Part shown: positions 7,152 to 8,138 of the stretch, one piece after another | Layout of the letters: every line of letters begins with the position of its first letter | How positions within the stretch are numbered: the first letter of the stretch is position 1 | Assembly (NCBI GenBank): GCA_030590265.1 | Contig: JAUUYW010000143.1 | Location: 1 to 8,138, forward strand | DNA length: 8,138 nt | Direction: 5' to 3' | Source: Candidatus Krumholzibacteriia bacterium | GTDB lineage: Bacteria > Krumholzibacteriota > Krumholzibacteriia > LZORAL124-64-63 | Notes under the pieces: model-generated | The model's input: only the letters and a program-made list of their open reading frames with translations | The model's database searches: none | What the model was told of the DNA's origin: nothing | Translations under genes and position numbers: made by a program

Positions 7152-8039
7152 TTGAACGATCAGTCCCCAGCCGAAAACGCCGAGGCGTTCCGGTTGCCCC
7201 TGACCCATGTGATGATCACCGGTGCTTCCGCCGGGCTTGGCCTCGAGCTGGCCCGGCTTTTTGCTGCCGATGGCCATCCTCTGGTTTTGGTGGCGCGCAG
7301 TGAAGACAAGTTGACGTCCCTGGCCCAGGTCCTGCGCAAGGATTTTGAAGTGGATGTGCAGGTCATCAAAGCCGATCTGGCGGCGCCCAATGCGGTGACC
7401 GACTTGTTGAAGGCTCTGGACGAGGCGGAAATCGGCATCCGTATTCTGGTGAACAACGCCGCTTTTGGTTCTTATGGTTTGGTTGTTGATCGTCAGATCG
7501 ATGTTTACCAGCGCATGATCGACCTGAACATCAATGCCCTGACCGGCCTATCACGGGGATTGCTGCCGGCCATGCTGGCCTGTGCTGCCGCTGGTGATCC
7601 CATTGCTGCTCAACGCGGCCAGCCGGGAATCATGAATGTCGCTTCAACGGCCGCCTTTCAGCCTGGGCCCTTGATGGCTGTGTACTTTGCCACCAAAGCC
7701 TATGTGCTTTCTTTCACCGAGGCTTTGCATGAAGAAGTTCTGGACCAGGGTGTGAGGGTGACAACATTTTGTCCAGGACCCACTCGCACGGGGTTTTTCA
7801 GCCAGCAGGATATGGTCCCAACAGGTGAAATCAGCGAAAAACAACTGGCAGAATCCAGCAAACGCCAGGCAAAAAGAATGGACGCCAGCAGCGCTGCCCT
7901 GGTGGGTTTTAACGCCTTCAAAAAGGGCCAGGCCATTGTGATCCCTGGATTCAAAAACCAACTCATCGCCCAGGCGTATCGATTCTTGCCACGGTCAGTG
8001 GTGCGGCGTGTGGCCATGGGGATGTTAAAAGCGGATTAA
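7152..8039 (+). CDS. Short-chain dehydrogenase/reductase (SDR family, classical type)
   Basis: NAD(P)(H)-dependent oxidoreductase with a Rossmann fold; the substrate cannot be told from sequence. All classical SDR landmarks are present in the 295 residues: TGASAGLG (23-30, cofactor loop), Arg49 after the second strand (suggesting NADPH preference), Asp75 in ADL, NNAA (101-104, usual form NNAG), Asn126, Ser165 and the Tyr178-x3-Lys182 pair, completing the Asn-Ser-Tyr-Lys tetrad, then PGPTRTGFF (208-216). A C-terminal part of about 70 residues (230-295) is basic and rich in Ala, like the DltE/YqjQ-type SDRs often annotated as short-chain acyl or ketone reductases. The start is a TTG with AAGGAG 10 nt upstream. 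It follows msrB by 31 bp with no terminator between them, so co-transcription is likely. No signal peptide or clear membrane segment is seen. Confidence 0.93.
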   Translation: MNDQSPAENAEAFRLPLTHVMITGASAGLGLELARLFAADGHPLVLVARSEDKLTSLAQVLRKDFEVDVQVIKADLAAPNAVTDLLKALDEAEIGIRILVNNAAFGSYGLVVDRQIDVYQRMIDLNINALTGLSRGLLPAMLACAAAGDPIAAQRGQPGIMNVASTAAFQPGPLMAVYFATKAYVLSFTEALHEEVLDQGVRVTTFCPGPTRTGFFSQQDMVPTGEISEKQLAESSKRQAKRMDASSAALVGFNAFKKGQAIVIPGFKNQLIAQAYRFLPRSVVRRVAMGMLKAD

Positions 8040-8054
8040 TCCTGCGGATCAAGC

Positions 8055-8083
8055 TTGGAACAGTCCCTTGAACACCTTATAGT
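8055..8083 (+). promoter_or_regulatory. Possible sigma70-type promoter for the next gene
   Basis: TTGGAA (8055-8060, four of six to consensus) and TATAGT (8078-8083, five of six) are separated by exactly 17 bp, ahead of the probable GTG start at 8134. A TATTTTTG at 8101-8108 is an alternative -7 type element. There is no obvious terminator for the upstream dehydrogenase, so read-through is also possible. Confidence 0.3.
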
Positions 8084-8133
8084 TAAAATCGATCAGACGG
8101 TATTTTTGCCAAGTCCAAAACAAGGAGCCAAAA

Positions 8134-8138
8134 GTGAA
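8134..8138 (+). CDS. First bases of a next gene (partial, GTG start)
   Basis: AAGGAG at 8122-8127 is followed by six bases and then GTG at 8134, after which the window ends. The arrangement is identical to the cyclophilin start (AAGGAG, six bases, GTG), which makes it credible. Only one full codon and two bases are visible, so nothing can be said about the product. Confidence 0.45.

Noticed and set aside
8033..8057. Palindromes GGATTAATCC (8033-8042) and CAAGCTTG (8050-8057) after the dehydrogenase
   Set aside because: Short palindromes of this size are expected by chance. The first overlaps the stop codon, and neither forms a terminator with a T-tract.

Overview
The window reads as an ordinary chromosomal segment from an uncultured-type Gram-negative bacterium, most likely of the wider FCB group (Krumholzibacteriota/Eisenbacteria-like lineages fit best). 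The main reason is a large secreted protein with a signal peptide, an acidic D-x-D-x-D-G loop and a C-terminal domain of the T9SS type A/FlgD Ig-like kind. Clear Shine-Dalgarno (SD) sequences precede nearly every gene and argue against Bacteroidota proper, which mostly lack them. The phylum is inferred from protein style; no marker gene settles it.

Layout. Pyruvate kinase (17-1438, +) is converged on by the large secreted protein (1527-4283, -). The 88 bp between them hold a strong, probably bidirectional terminator. Upstream of the secreted protein on the same strand is an AI-2E family membrane permease (4469-5629, -), separated by 179 bp. A divergent 183-bp region with two inverted repeats then leads to a cyclophilin-type peptidylprolyl isomerase (5813-6346, +), closed by a textbook rho-independent terminator. 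Next come an exported or membrane-anchored MsrB methionine sulfoxide reductase (6515-7120, +) and, 31 bp later, a short-chain dehydrogenase (7152-8039, +), probably in one transcript. The final 99 bp hold a possible promoter and the SD plus first bases of a next gene starting with GTG at 8134.

How the genes fit together. I see no dedicated multi-gene system. The set mixes central metabolism (pyruvate kinase), envelope and secretion (T9SS-like cargo, permease), and protein folding and repair (cyclophilin, MsrB). The most distinctive details are inside proteins: a symmetric C-x7-C-x2-C-x7-C cluster in the secreted protein, an MsrB whose resolving cysteine has apparently moved, and a pyruvate kinase with the lysine signature of the K+-independent class. 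No mobile elements, CRISPR arrays, tRNAs or rRNAs were seen.
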